Shown in pieces: positions 26,702-33,935 of a stretch of 64,000 bases of DNA. This stretch comes from Citrobacter freundii (GTDB lineage Bacteria > Bacteroidota > Bacteroidia > Chitinophagales > Chitinophagaceae). A program made the translations under genes and the position numbers. The stretch is from assembly GCA_003243445.1 (NCBI GenBank), contig QFQQ01000026.1, positions 20,280 to 84,279 of the forward strand. Reading direction: 5' to 3'. Positions within the stretch are counted from its first letter, which is position 1, and every line of letters starts with the position of its first letter. The notes under the pieces were generated by a model. The model ran no database searches, was not told the DNA's origin, and worked only from the letters and a program-made list of their open reading frames with translations.

Positions 26702-28336
26702 TCAGGCGAGAAATGCTTTCTTAAACGCAGGTACCTGTCTGTGTTTTGTAGCCTGTTCGTACGCATACGCTATCGAGATCAATACCGGCTCCTGAAATGC
26801 TTCCGCGAAAAATGAAAACCCTACCGGCAGATCATATACCATTCCGCAAGGAACAGAGATATGAGGATAGCCCGAGGCAGCTGCGGGTTGTGTCAGGAAC
26901 ACATTGCCCCAGCGATCCCCATAGATCATGTCTATACTGCAGGCTGGCCCCATAGTTAGTCCGCAGATCGCATCGAGCTTATTTTCTTTCATCACGCTAT
27001 CAATGATCTTCTTTGCCCCCTCGTGACTTTTTTGCAATGCCTGTTTGTATTTAGCATTATCCAATCCTTCCTTTTTTTGCGAACGTTCCAGCGTTTCCTG
27101 TTTGAAAAAAGGCATTGCTTTGGATTCGTTGCTTTTATTAAAAGCGATGACTTCTTCCAGCGATTTAACCTTTGCATTTGCCGACGCCAGGTAACGGTTC
27201 AGTCCATCTTTGAATTCGTATTGCATTACCTCAAATTCGGCTTCTCCAAGATCATTGATCTTGTCAAGATATTCTATCTCCACAATTGCAGCACCTTGTT
27301 GCTTCAATATATCCAGCGCTTTTTCCTGTAGTGCATGCAGCAACGGATTATTGCCCTGCGGTTTCTTCTCAACGCCGATCCGTTTGCCGTTTAATCCGTC
27401 TTTTAAAAGGAATGATGTGTAATCAGGAATACTGTAATTCGCCTTTTGTATACCATCTGTTGCTTTGTCTGCACTATCTGCACCTGCAATAACGTTCAGT
27501 AGTATGGCTGCATCTTTTACCGTTCTTGTCATCGGTCCCGCAGTATCCTGTGTGGCTGAAATCGGAATGATGCCTGTACGGCTGACAAGACCGACAGTTG
27601 GTTTTATACCAACGATACCATTTACAGAAGAAGGACAGGTAATAGAACCATCCGTTTCTGTCCCAATTGCTACCGCACAAAGATTAGCAGATACCGCAAC
27701 GCCTGACCCTGCGCTGGAGCCGCAGGGATTATGATCGATGATATAAGGGTTCTTTGTTTGTCCGCCGCGGCTGCTCCATCCCGAACATGACTGGCTGGAA
27801 CGGAAATTAGCCCATTCGCTGAGATTGGTTTTACCAAGTATGACCGCACCTGCATCGCGTAATTTTTTTACAAGGAATGCATCATTTGCAGCGATATGGC
27901 CTTCCATGGCAAGTGAACCGGCAGTCGTTTGCATTTTACCGGCTGTGTCGATATTATCTTTCAACAGTACAGGGATACCATGCAATGGTCCCCGTAGCTT
28001 TCCTTTTTTGCGTTCTTCATCCAATGCGCGCGCCTCAAGAATGGCATCAGGATTCGTCTCGATCACTGAACGGAGATTTAAGCCTGACTGATCAATATCA
28101 CCGATGCGCGCGAGATACAGGTCAGTCAACCTCTCAGCCGTGTATTGTCCTGAGGCCATTTTCTCCTGTAAAAAGGTAATGTCCGCTTCCTCCAGCTCAA
28201 AGGCTTTTGCGGCTGTATCAGCCGCGGCTTCTTTACCGGTTGCTGCTTGATCAAGTTTGCTCCGGCAGCCGGCCACAAGAGCCGTCATGCCCGCAGTTGC
28301 TAGGGTAGAAGTGGTCAGGAAATCACGCCGTTTCAT
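26702..28336 (-). CDS. Amidase-signature-family amidase, Tat-exported lipoprotein
   Basis: The protein hydrolyses amide bonds with the Ser-cisSer-Lys triad. Visible: Lys126 in PVLLKDNIDTAG, the serine pair in PCGSSAGSG (207-208) and nucleophile Ser231 in GTETDGSITCPSS. The N-terminus MKRRDFLTTSTLATAGMTAL has a twin-arginine motif followed by VAGC, a lipobox, so a folded, lipid-anchored, periplasm-facing enzyme is likely. At 544 aa it has the usual length of secreted Bacteroidota amidases. The VOC gene lies 39 bp upstream on the same strand, probably in one transcript. The substrate is not predictable. Confidence 0.9.
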   Translation of the reverse strand: MKRRDFLTTSTLATAGMTALVAGCRSKLDQAATGKEAAADTAAKAFELEEADITFLQEKMASGQYTAERLTDLYLARIGDIDQSGLNLRSVIETNPDAILEARALDEERKKGKLRGPLHGIPVLLKDNIDTAGKMQTTAGSLAMEGHIAANDAFLVKKLRDAGAVILGKTNLSEWANFRSSQSCSGWSSRGGQTKNPYIIDHNPCGSSAGSGVAVSANLCAVAIGTETDGSITCPSSVNGIVGIKPTVGLVSRTGIIPISATQDTAGPMTRTVKDAAILLNVIAGADSADKATDGIQKANYSIPDYTSFLLKDGLNGKRIGVEKKPQGNNPLLHALQEKALDILKQQGAAIVEIEYLDKINDLGEAEFEVMQYEFKDGLNRYLASANAKVKSLEEVIAFNKSNESKAMPFFKQETLERSQKKEGLDNAKYKQALQKSHEGAKKIIDSVMKENKLDAICGLTMGPACSIDMIYGDRWGNVFLTQPAAASGYPHISVPCGMVYDLPVGFSFFAEAFQEPVLISIAYAYEQATKHRQVPAFKKAFLA

Positions 28337-28375
28337 AATAAGGATTTGATCTGTGAAAGAATATGCTGAAAAATA

Positions 28376-28747
28376 TCATGCAGGATCAGGTGAATCGATC
28401 GGTTGCCATAGCTCGATCTTATTGCCTTCCGGATCATACACCCAGGCAAAACGCCCATACGGTTCATCCTGGCGTTTTTCATCGATGCGAACTCCATCCG
28501 CTTTCAGTTCATTTAACAGTTCATCCAGGTCTGTCACCCGCAGGTTAAGCATGAATTGCTGATCCTTGTTGCCAAAATATTCTGTATCCTTTTTAAAAGG
28601 TGCAAACACCGTTGGTCCCTCTTTCTGATTCCAGGGAACATAGCTTTGTACAGAGTTGATACTAAAATGTTTTTCATACCACACAGCCAGTGTGTCTGGA
28701 TCCTTTGCGCGGAAGAACAAACCGCCGATACCGGTAACGTTAGCCAT
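28376..28747 (-). CDS. VOC-superfamily (glyoxalase/bleomycin-resistance-like) protein
   Basis: The 123-residue protein has the paired beta-alpha-beta-beta-beta modules of the vicinal-oxygen-chelate fold (MANVTGIGGLFFRAKDPDTL, YGRFAWVYDPEGNKIELWQP). The last motif carries the metal-ligand glutamate seen in the family (IELW). Possible roles include glyoxalase, dioxygenase or resistance binding protein, and sequence alone does not choose. It precedes the amidase gene by 39 bp. Confidence 0.85.
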   Translation of the reverse strand: MANVTGIGGLFFRAKDPDTLAVWYEKHFSINSVQSYVPWNQKEGPTVFAPFKKDTEYFGNKDQQFMLNLRVTDLDELLNELKADGVRIDEKRQDEPYGRFAWVYDPEGNKIELWQPIDSPDPA

Positions 28748-28792
28748 AATACAGAGTTGTTTTAATTAGACAGCAAAAAAAATATGCCTGTA

Positions 28793-28940
28793 CTAAGCTA
28801 AGAGAATAAAAGAGAAAAAGAGATAAAAAGAGGAAGGAAATGACGGGTATATAAACGAACCATTCTCCCAAAAACAAAAAGAGTGATCAGTTCTGAAAGC
28901 TGACCACTCTTTTCTCTCTTTCCCTCCTTTAACTCTTAGT
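28793..28940. repeat. Inverted-arm element, AAAGAGR family, enclosing a terminator
   Basis: The left arm (28793-28840) reads CTAAGAGAATAAAAGAGAAA and further AAAGAG-type words. The right arm (28908-28940) reads TTTCTCTCTTTCCCTCC then CTCTTAG. Both arms end in CTAAGAG or CTCTTAG, and the right one abuts the stop codon of the glutamate dehydrogenase gene. Confidence 0.7.
28877..28913 (-). terminator. Terminator of the glutamate dehydrogenase gene
   Basis: AAAGAGTGATCAG and CTGACCACTCTTT pair with one mismatch across 9 nt, followed on the minus strand by a T-rich run (TTTTTGTTTTTGGG). Nested in the AAAGAG element. Confidence 0.75.
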
Positions 28941-30358
28941 TATGGGAAGATGCCGAGTTCCGCGTAACTGGTAGCTACCTTGTTGATAGCAACAACGTAA
29001 GCCGCTGTACGCATATTTGGAATATCAGGATTATTTTTCCATTCGTTCATGATCTCGTGGGTTGCGGTGATCATGGTTTCTTCCAGGCCGCTGTATACGA
29101 GGTCAACTTCGTCAGCTCCGTGAACGATGTATTCTTTTTCTTTCGGGCTCATTTTTTTGCCGGAAAGATTTTCCATTTGTCCAACGATGTGCGCATTCAT
29201 GTTTTCGTTGAAGCGTTTTTCCATACGTCCGTAACGAACGTGGCTAAGATTCTTCAACCATTCGAAATAAGAAACCGTCACACCACCGGCGTTCAGGTAC
29301 ATATCCGGAACAACGATGATCCCTTTTTTGGTGAACACTTCATCTGCTTCAGGCGTCAAAGGTCCGTTGGCAGCTTCGCCGATGATCTTTGCTTTTACGC
29401 GTGGAGCATTTTCGCCGTTGATCACGTTCTCGAGGGCGGCTGGGATCAGGATATCGCATTCGAGTTCGAGTGCGTCTGTGTTCTTTGCAAGATTTTTAGC
29501 ACCAGGGAAATCAAGAATAGAACCTGTTTTCTTTCTGTGGTTGAATACCTCATCCACATCCAGTCCTTTATCACTGTAGATCGCACCTTCATATTCTGCA
29601 AGAGCGACGATGACAGCGCCTGCGTTCTGGAAGAATTTGGCAGAGTGATAACCTACGTTACCAAGGCCTTGTACCACGATACGTTTGCCTTCCACACCAA
29701 CGGACATTTTCAGTCTTTCCATGATATCCGGCATATTGCAGACTTCACGCAGGCCGAAGAAAACGCCCAGGCCGGTTGCTTCGCGACGGCCACGAACGCC
29801 ACCCTGAGATACAGGCTTACCGGTTACGCAGCCAGCTGCATCGATCTCACCCGGATGCATGGTAGTGTATGTGTCGAGGATCCAGGCCATTTCACGTTCA
29901 CCGGTTCCGTAGTCAGGAGCAGGTACATCGGTGCCTGGCCCGATGAATTTCTTTTTGATCAGTTCTGAGGTGTAACGGCGGGTGATCTTTTCCAGTTCGA
30001 ACGGAGTGTATTCTCGCGGATTGATCTTGATACCGCCTTTACCTCCACCAAAAGGTACGTTTACGATCGCGCATTTGTAGGTCATCAATGCAGCGAGCGC
30101 CATCACTTCATCCTGGTTTACTTCCGCGGCAAAACGGATACCTCCTTTACATGGCGTTTTATGATGCGAGTGTTGAACGCGGTAGGCTTCGATCACTTCG
30201 ATCGCACCGGAATCTCTTTTAACCGGGAATTTCATACTGTAGATCGCGTTGCAAGCCTTGATCTGCTCAAGAATACCCGGATCCCACTTCGTGAACTTTG
30301 CTGCCTTGTCGAAACTTTTCTCAACAGCGTTAAAAAAACTGTAATGCTTTTCTGACAT
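28940..30358 (-). CDS. Glu/Leu/Phe/Val dehydrogenase family, glutamate dehydrogenase type
   Basis: The enzyme interconverts glutamate and 2-oxoglutarate plus ammonia with NAD(P)H. The 472-residue protein shows the catalytic lysine in VPFGGGKGGIKINP (Lys107), the substrate lysines in SHHKTPCKGGIRFA, and a C-terminal Rossmann domain (RIVVQGLGNVGYHSAKFF). ATFG-type hydrophobic-pocket residues suggest glutamate rather than leucine, but the assignment is by overall family. Length is slightly above the usual 410-450. A perfect 13-bp palindrome lies 33 bp before the start codon. Confidence 0.92.
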   Translation of the reverse strand: MSEKHYSFFNAVEKSFDKAAKFTKWDPGILEQIKACNAIYSMKFPVKRDSGAIEVIEAYRVQHSHHKTPCKGGIRFAAEVNQDEVMALAALMTYKCAIVNVPFGGGKGGIKINPREYTPFELEKITRRYTSELIKKKFIGPGTDVPAPDYGTGEREMAWILDTYTTMHPGEIDAAGCVTGKPVSQGGVRGRREATGLGVFFGLREVCNMPDIMERLKMSVGVEGKRIVVQGLGNVGYHSAKFFQNAGAVIVALAEYEGAIYSDKGLDVDEVFNHRKKTGSILDFPGAKNLAKNTDALELECDILIPAALENVINGENAPRVKAKIIGEAANGPLTPEADEVFTKKGIIVVPDMYLNAGGVTVSYFEWLKNLSHVRYGRMEKRFNENMNAHIVGQMENLSGKKMSPKEKEYIVHGADEVDLVYSGLEETMITATHEIMNEWKNNPDIPNMRTAAYVVAINKVATSYAELGIFP

Positions 30359-30390
30359 GATTCAAATTTTAATTTTCGAATAGCAATCGG

Positions 30391-30418
30391 CGCAAAACAA
30401 ACTTTAGTTTGTTTTGCG
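30391..30418. promoter_or_regulatory. Perfect 13-bp-arm palindrome upstream of glutamate dehydrogenase
   Basis: CGCAAAACAAACT (30391-30403) and its exact complement (30406-30418) meet across TT, 33 bp before the GDH start codon. On the minus strand it falls in the promoter or leader region, so it could be an operator or a leader hairpin. A role as terminator for the upstream ccmD is also possible. Confidence 0.5.
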
Positions 30419-30420
30419 TA

Positions 30421-30540
30421 TTAAGTAAAAAGTCAAAATTAAAAAGTAAAAAAAGCAGCACGATAAGATGAAACTGCTCTGATCTAACGAAAGATATTTT
30501 TACTTTTTACTTTTTAATTTTGACTTCACTTCTGACTTAA
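30421..30540. repeat. Inverted-arm element, AAAAGTM family, GDH-ccmD gap
   Basis: The left arm (30421-30455) and right arm (30494-30540) share an exactly complementary 23-bp stretch with the locus-specific order AAGTCAAAATTAAAAAG. An AGCAG/CTGCT mini-stem lies inside. The right arm runs into the ccmD stop codon. Confidence 0.85.
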
Positions 30541-30752
30541 TCTTTTTCAAGTCGTGCGATCTTCCTGTCCAATCTTATCAGGTACAGGAACAACCCCACC
30601 AGTATCGTCGTCATCACCGCGATCACTACATAAATACGGCCATTGCTGCGCATGGTTTCGCCGAAAGCTGATTCGGGTTTGCCCTGGGCATTGAGAGCCG
30701 TGGTGAATGCGAGCACTATAAACAGGGAAAGCAGTGATTTTATTTTTCTCAT
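30537..30752 (-). CDS. CcmD-like small membrane protein of cytochrome c maturation
   Basis: The 71-residue protein has a cleavable signal-like N-terminus (MRKIKSLLSLFIVLAFTTALNAQ), one transmembrane helix (IYVVIAVMTTILVGLFLYLIRL) and a basic cytoplasmic tail (DRKIARLEKD), the pattern of CcmD-like proteins that hold CcmC and the heme chaperone together. The start is fixed by ATGA overlap with the ccmC stop codon (30749-30752), a sign of translational coupling. An in-frame start at 30776 would add eight residues inside ccmC. Confidence 0.75.
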   Translation of the reverse strand: MRKIKSLLSLFIVLAFTTALNAQGKPESAFGETMRSNGRIYVVIAVMTTILVGLFLYLIRLDRKIARLEKD

Positions 30753-31462
30753 GCGGTCATTCTTTTTTCTTTCCATAAACTCAGGCGTATTTTAAGGGTG
30801 GCGATCCATACACCGAGCAATGCCCAGCCGATGAATGCGGGTAACTCTACTACGCGCATTTCCGGTATCACATCATTAAAGTTCATTGCAGGATTACCTT
30901 CCTGTCCCGGATGCAGGCTTGGCAGCAAGCGGGGGATGATCCATATTGATGGAAATAACATCGCGTACGCAAAGATGTTGTATACGCCGCTTATTCTTGC
31001 GCGTTTGTCCATATCTGAAATGGAATCACGCAACACGAGATAAGCGAAATAGATCAGTATGGCAATTGCAGCACCGATCAGTTTGGGTTCGCGGGCAAGT
31101 GCGCCGAACGACTGGAATAATGGGTTATTCGGGTCTGCCCAGGTATAACTCATCCAGATCGCGCCGGTGGAGTATCCCAATAAAGCGAATACGATCCCCA
31201 CCACAGCATACTGCCTGGCGTAAATATCATATTTCAGGTCGAAAGTGCGGAGATAACGAATAGAGTTCACCACTGAAACCGTGAACAGCGTCATCATGGA
31301 CATCCACATACCCACGTGAAAGAACAGGTTGCGGCTGGTTTCTTCCAGGGCAGGCAGGTCAGGGATCTTTACAGTAAGGCCTTTGATGAAAGTAAACAAC
31401 AGTAACACGATACAAAGTATCTTCCACCACCACTTAGCAAGAGTATTTTTCTGACGGTTCAT
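30749..31462 (-). CDS. ccmC: Heme-trafficking membrane protein CcmC (cytochrome c biogenesis)
   Basis: CcmC presents heme to the chaperone CcmE in the periplasm. The 237-residue protein has six predicted membrane helices and a tryptophan-rich periplasmic segment GAIWMSYTWADPNNP, which corresponds to the WWD heme-binding motif. Histidines that could ligate heme flank it (FFHVGMWMSMM and SLHPGQEG). ATG at 31462 is chosen; a TTG at 31477 would add five residues. It overlaps ccmD by 4 bp. The ATPase CcmA, CcmE and CcmF are not in this window. Confidence 0.88.
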   Translation of the reverse strand: MNRQKNTLAKWWWKILCIVLLLFTFIKGLTVKIPDLPALEETSRNLFFHVGMWMSMMTLFTVSVVNSIRYLRTFDLKYDIYARQYAVVGIVFALLGYSTGAIWMSYTWADPNNPLFQSFGALAREPKLIGAAIAILIYFAYLVLRDSISDMDKRARISGVYNIFAYAMLFPSIWIIPRLLPSLHPGQEGNPAMNFNDVIPEMRVVELPAFIGWALLGVWIATLKIRLSLWKEKRMTA

Positions 31463-31563
31463 TGGTTTGTCTTTCAATTAGAAAGGAGGCCGAAAAGTGC
31501 ACAAAATTAAGGCGGCCCGTTGAATCCCATATAAAATTTCCGTTTTGGGAAAGTTCTGCCGGA

Positions 31564-31640
31564 AAAAAGTCAAAAGTAAAAAGTAAAAATTCAAAAAGGG
31601 AGACTGTTTTTTTGAATTTTTACTTTTTACTTTTGAATTA
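31564..31640. repeat. Inverted-arm element, AAAAGTM family, ccmC-ccmB gap
   Basis: The left arm (31564-31597) and right arm (31608-31640) are exactly complementary over 28 bp, including the odd word AAAATTC, across a loop of about 10 bp. It divides two genes that would be expected to lie in one operon. Confidence 0.9.
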
Positions 31641-31643
31641 TAC

Positions 31644-32300
31644 TCAGTCTTTCCAAAGAAAGGGGAAAAGAATTACAGAAAGAATGATCACCATTACATC
31701 AAGCGCCACCAAAAGCAATACATTGCTGGCATGAATGGTCAGGATCGGGTTGAAGGCGGCATTGGAAATCTTCATCAGTAACAGCAACTGGGGAATGATC
31801 AGTGGAAAACCGAGCACCGCCATAATGGCCGCATTCTGCTGCGCCCGGGCAGCGATCGCTGCCAGGAAGGTAAAGATCAGGCTGAGGCTCCAGCCCCCCA
31901 GCAAAACCAGCCCGATAAAAGCCCACACTTTCACCATCGGATTGCCAAAAAACATGGTAAATAAAAGCAGGCTCAGCAAGCTCATCAGCAGCATCAGCCC
32001 CGAATTGAAGAGCAGCTTGGCCAGCACAAAATTGCCCGGCGATGACACCGAATAAAAATAAAGCATCCGGCCCTTGCTCTCCTGTAAAAAGCTTTTAGCC
32101 ACCGCATTGATGCAGATAAACAGCTGTATTACCCAGAAAAGCCCATTCCAGACACGGCTTTCCGGCTCATCAATGGCCATGAACAGCACGAATACCGTCG
32201 CCCCGATATATAATAAAATCCCGTAGAAGCTGTATTGCTGGCGGATCTCGAGGAGGAGATCTTTCTTGAAAAGTGTATATATCTGGCGGATGGTGTTCAT
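31644..32300 (-). CDS. ccmB: Heme exporter permease CcmB (ABC-type)
   Basis: CcmB is the membrane subunit of the CcmAB ABC complex, which frees holo-CcmE during cytochrome c maturation. The 218-residue protein has about six membrane helices (YGILLYIGATVFVLFMAI, LWVIQLFICINAVAK) and begins with the typical amphipathic segment TLFKKDLLLEIRQQYSFYG. Its ATPase CcmA is not adjacent, so the complex must be completed from elsewhere. It lies upstream of ccmC on the same strand, 180 bp apart, with the AAAAGT element between. Confidence 0.88.
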   Translation of the reverse strand: MNTIRQIYTLFKKDLLLEIRQQYSFYGILLYIGATVFVLFMAIDEPESRVWNGLFWVIQLFICINAVAKSFLQESKGRMLYFYSVSSPGNFVLAKLLFNSGLMLLMSLLSLLLFTMFFGNPMVKVWAFIGLVLLGGWSLSLIFTFLAAIAARAQQNAAIMAVLGFPLIIPQLLLLMKISNAAFNPILTIHASNVLLLVALDVMVIILSVILFPFLWKD

Positions 32301-32310
32301 TTACAGCGGG

Positions 32311-32343
32311 CAAAGGTAAAAAAGTCAAAAGTAAAAAGTCAAA
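32311..32343 (-). promoter_or_regulatory. Promoter of ccmB, -33 box supplied by repeat arm
   Basis: On the minus strand TACCTTTG (32311-32318) is 10 bp before the ccmB start. A TTTG 21 bp upstream (32340-32343) is part of an AAAAGTC word of the repeat arm read in reverse. Confidence 0.55.
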
Positions 32344-32429
32344 AGTAAAAAATAGAGCCTGCTTGCCTGTAAATGTCGCCCTGTCTGGCGGAGTCTATTT
32401 TTTACTTTTTACTTTTGAATTTTTACTTC
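32318..32429. repeat. Inverted-arm element, AAAAGTM family, ccmB-tdk gap
   Basis: The left arm (about 32318-32356) and right arm (32394-32429) match from their inner ends, including a shared extension TAGA/TCTA. The inner loop is GC-rich (CCTGTAAATGTCGCCCTG). The right arm includes the stop codon of thymidine kinase (TTA at 32423-32425). Confidence 0.85.
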
Positions 32430-32992
32430 TTCTGATGGTAGCAGATCCTGCACCTCGGTTCATACACATCCTTTGCGCCCAGCATCACCTGGTCATCATT
32501 TGGGATCTTCCTGTATGAGTAATTTGCAATATGGCCGCACACCACGCAGATCGCATGCAGCTTGGTCACATAGTCGGCTTTTGCCATAATGAAGGGCATC
32601 TGTCCGAAGGGTTTACCGGTGAAATCCATATCAAGGCCGGCCACGATCACCCTCATTCCGCGATAGGCAAGTTCATCGCAAACATTGGGCAGTTCGTTAT
32701 CGAAGAACTGCGCTTCATCGATCCCTATCACATCCACGTCCTGTGCAAGCAGTAGTATTTTTTGTGAATTGTCGATTGGTGTAGAAAGGATCGCATTGGT
32801 ATCATGCGATACGATATTCATTTCATCATACCGGGTATCCACCGCCGGTTTGAAGATCTCCACTTTCAGATTGGCGATCTTCACGCGTTTCAACCTTCTG
32901 ATCAGTTCTTCTGTTTTTCCGCTGAACATTGATCCGCAGATCACTTCTATCCATCCGCGGCGCTCACCCGTGACGTTGGGTTCGATAAACAT
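32423..32992 (-). CDS. tdk: Thymidine kinase
   Basis: The type-II thymidine kinase phosphorylates thymidine for salvage. The 189-residue protein has a P-loop GSMFSGKTEE (20-29), the conserved IFKPAVDTRY, the catalytic base in GIDEAQFFD, and zinc-binding cysteine pairs near the C-terminus (CVVCG, CRICY), all typical. The N-terminal MFIEPNVTGERRGWIEVICG is the usual Bacteroidota start. It lies upstream of ccmB on the same strand but with its own repeat-bounded unit. Divergent from the unknown gene at 33207. Confidence 0.95.
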   Translation of the reverse strand: MFIEPNVTGERRGWIEVICGSMFSGKTEELIRRLKRVKIANLKVEIFKPAVDTRYDEMNIVSHDTNAILSTPIDNSQKILLLAQDVDVIGIDEAQFFDNELPNVCDELAYRGMRVIVAGLDMDFTGKPFGQMPFIMAKADYVTKLHAICVVCGHIANYSYRKIPNDDQVMLGAKDVYEPRCRICYHQKK

Positions 32993-33041
32993 TGTTAAGA
33001 TTTTAAATTCCGGAACGCGTAATTAGTTAATTGGCAAAGTG

Positions 33042-33075
33042 TTTGTAATTTCATTCGCGCGGAGAATTACCTTTG
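33042..33075 (+). promoter_or_regulatory. Plus-strand promoter upstream of the 33207 gene
   Basis: TTTG (33042-33045), 22 bp, then TACCTTTG (33068-33075), a full match to the Bacteroidota consensus. The start of transcription would be near 33082, giving a leader of about 125 nt that includes the whole AAAAGT inverted element. Confidence 0.6.
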
Positions 33076-33095
33076 ATTTGCAATTAACAATTACC

Positions 33096-33191
33096 TAAAG
33101 TCAAAAATCAAAATTAAAAATTAAAAAATGGCATCAGTAAGACATAAATCTTAGTGAGCTTTTTTACTTTTTACTTTTGAATTTTTACTTT
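33096..33191. repeat. Inverted-arm element, AAAAGTM family, predicted 5' leader
   Basis: The left arm (33096-33129) is rich in AAAATCA/AAAATTA variants. The right arm (33159-33191) reads TTTTTTACTTTTTACTTTTG. Pairing is less perfect than at other loci. It lies in a divergent gap, downstream of the predicted promoter and 15 bp before the start codon at 33207. Confidence 0.75.
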
Positions 33192-33206
33192 GCCAAAAGT
33201 AGCGTA

Positions 33207-33935
33207 ATGGAACGAATACAGGCACTGATAGACAGATTAAATCAACAGGCTGAGCAGGGCGCCGATACTAACCAGTTACTGGCAACTGTGCAACTTCTCC
33301 AGAGCGAATTATTGAATCAGCAACAGCAGTCCAGACGGTTGGGCACTTCCAAGGTAGCGGTAGTAATGCCGGCTGCAATGCAGGTTGATGCCGGTCAGTT
33401 TGAACGCTATGCACCGCGTCCACAGGAAAACCATGCACCCGTTCAGCAGGTGGTAACTGAAGTGAAAGAGGCCGCGCCGGAGCCTGAAATGGAAACGGTG
33501 ATCGTGGAGGAGAAGACAGTGATCGCGTATAAACAACCTGTGTATCAGCCTCAGCCCGTCTCACAGCACGAGATCGTTCCGGATCCATTGAATGAGATCC
33601 CCACTCTTTCTCATCAGGCAAAGAGTAGCGAGGGGCAGTCGCTCAACGATAAACTCAAACAGGTAAAGACCGAACTCGGCGAACTGCTGAAAGATTCTCC
33701 AGTAAAAGATCTGCGCAAAGCAATCGGCATCAACGATCGATTTGTATTTATCAATGATCTGTTCCGTGGTGATGAAGCGATGTATGAACGCAGTATCAAG
33801 ACCATTAACGGCTTCAATATCTTCCCGGAAGCAGATTACTGGATCAGCCGCGAATTAAAAGTAAAGCTGGGATGGGATGCTGAACATCCGCTTGTTCTGC
33901 AGTTTGATCAGCTGGTCAAAAGACGTTTTTCCTGA
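33207..33935 (+). CDS. Conserved Bacteroidota protein of unknown function
   Basis: I do not recognise a named family. The 242-residue protein starts MERIQALIDRLNQQAEQGAD (helical, coiled-coil-like, 1-40), has a glutamine, valine and proline-rich linker (about 70-140), and a well-ordered C-terminal region (about 150-242: PVKDLRKAIGINDRFVFIND, FNIFPEADYWISRELKVKLG, FDQLVKRRFS) that looks like a compact helical domain shared in the phylum. No signal peptide or membrane segment, so cytoplasmic. ATG 33207 is chosen because the in-frame ATG at 33177 lies in the repeat arm. Its last 28 bp overlap the end of the Kdo transferase gene on the other strand. Confidence 0.8.
   Translation: MERIQALIDRLNQQAEQGADTNQLLATVQLLQSELLNQQQQSRRLGTSKVAVVMPAAMQVDAGQFERYAPRPQENHAPVQQVVTEVKEAAPEPEMETVIVEEKTVIAYKQPVYQPQPVSQHEIVPDPLNEIPTLSHQAKSSEGQSLNDKLKQVKTELGELLKDSPVKDLRKAIGINDRFVFINDLFRGDEAMYERSIKTINGFNIFPEADYWISRELKVKLGWDAEHPLVLQFDQLVKRRFS

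Noticed and set aside
29057..29968. Plus-strand reading frame of 303 codons opposite glutamate dehydrogenase
   Set aside because: Complement of a clear enzyme gene with intact motifs; the antisense protein is a histidine- and phenylalanine-rich shadow.
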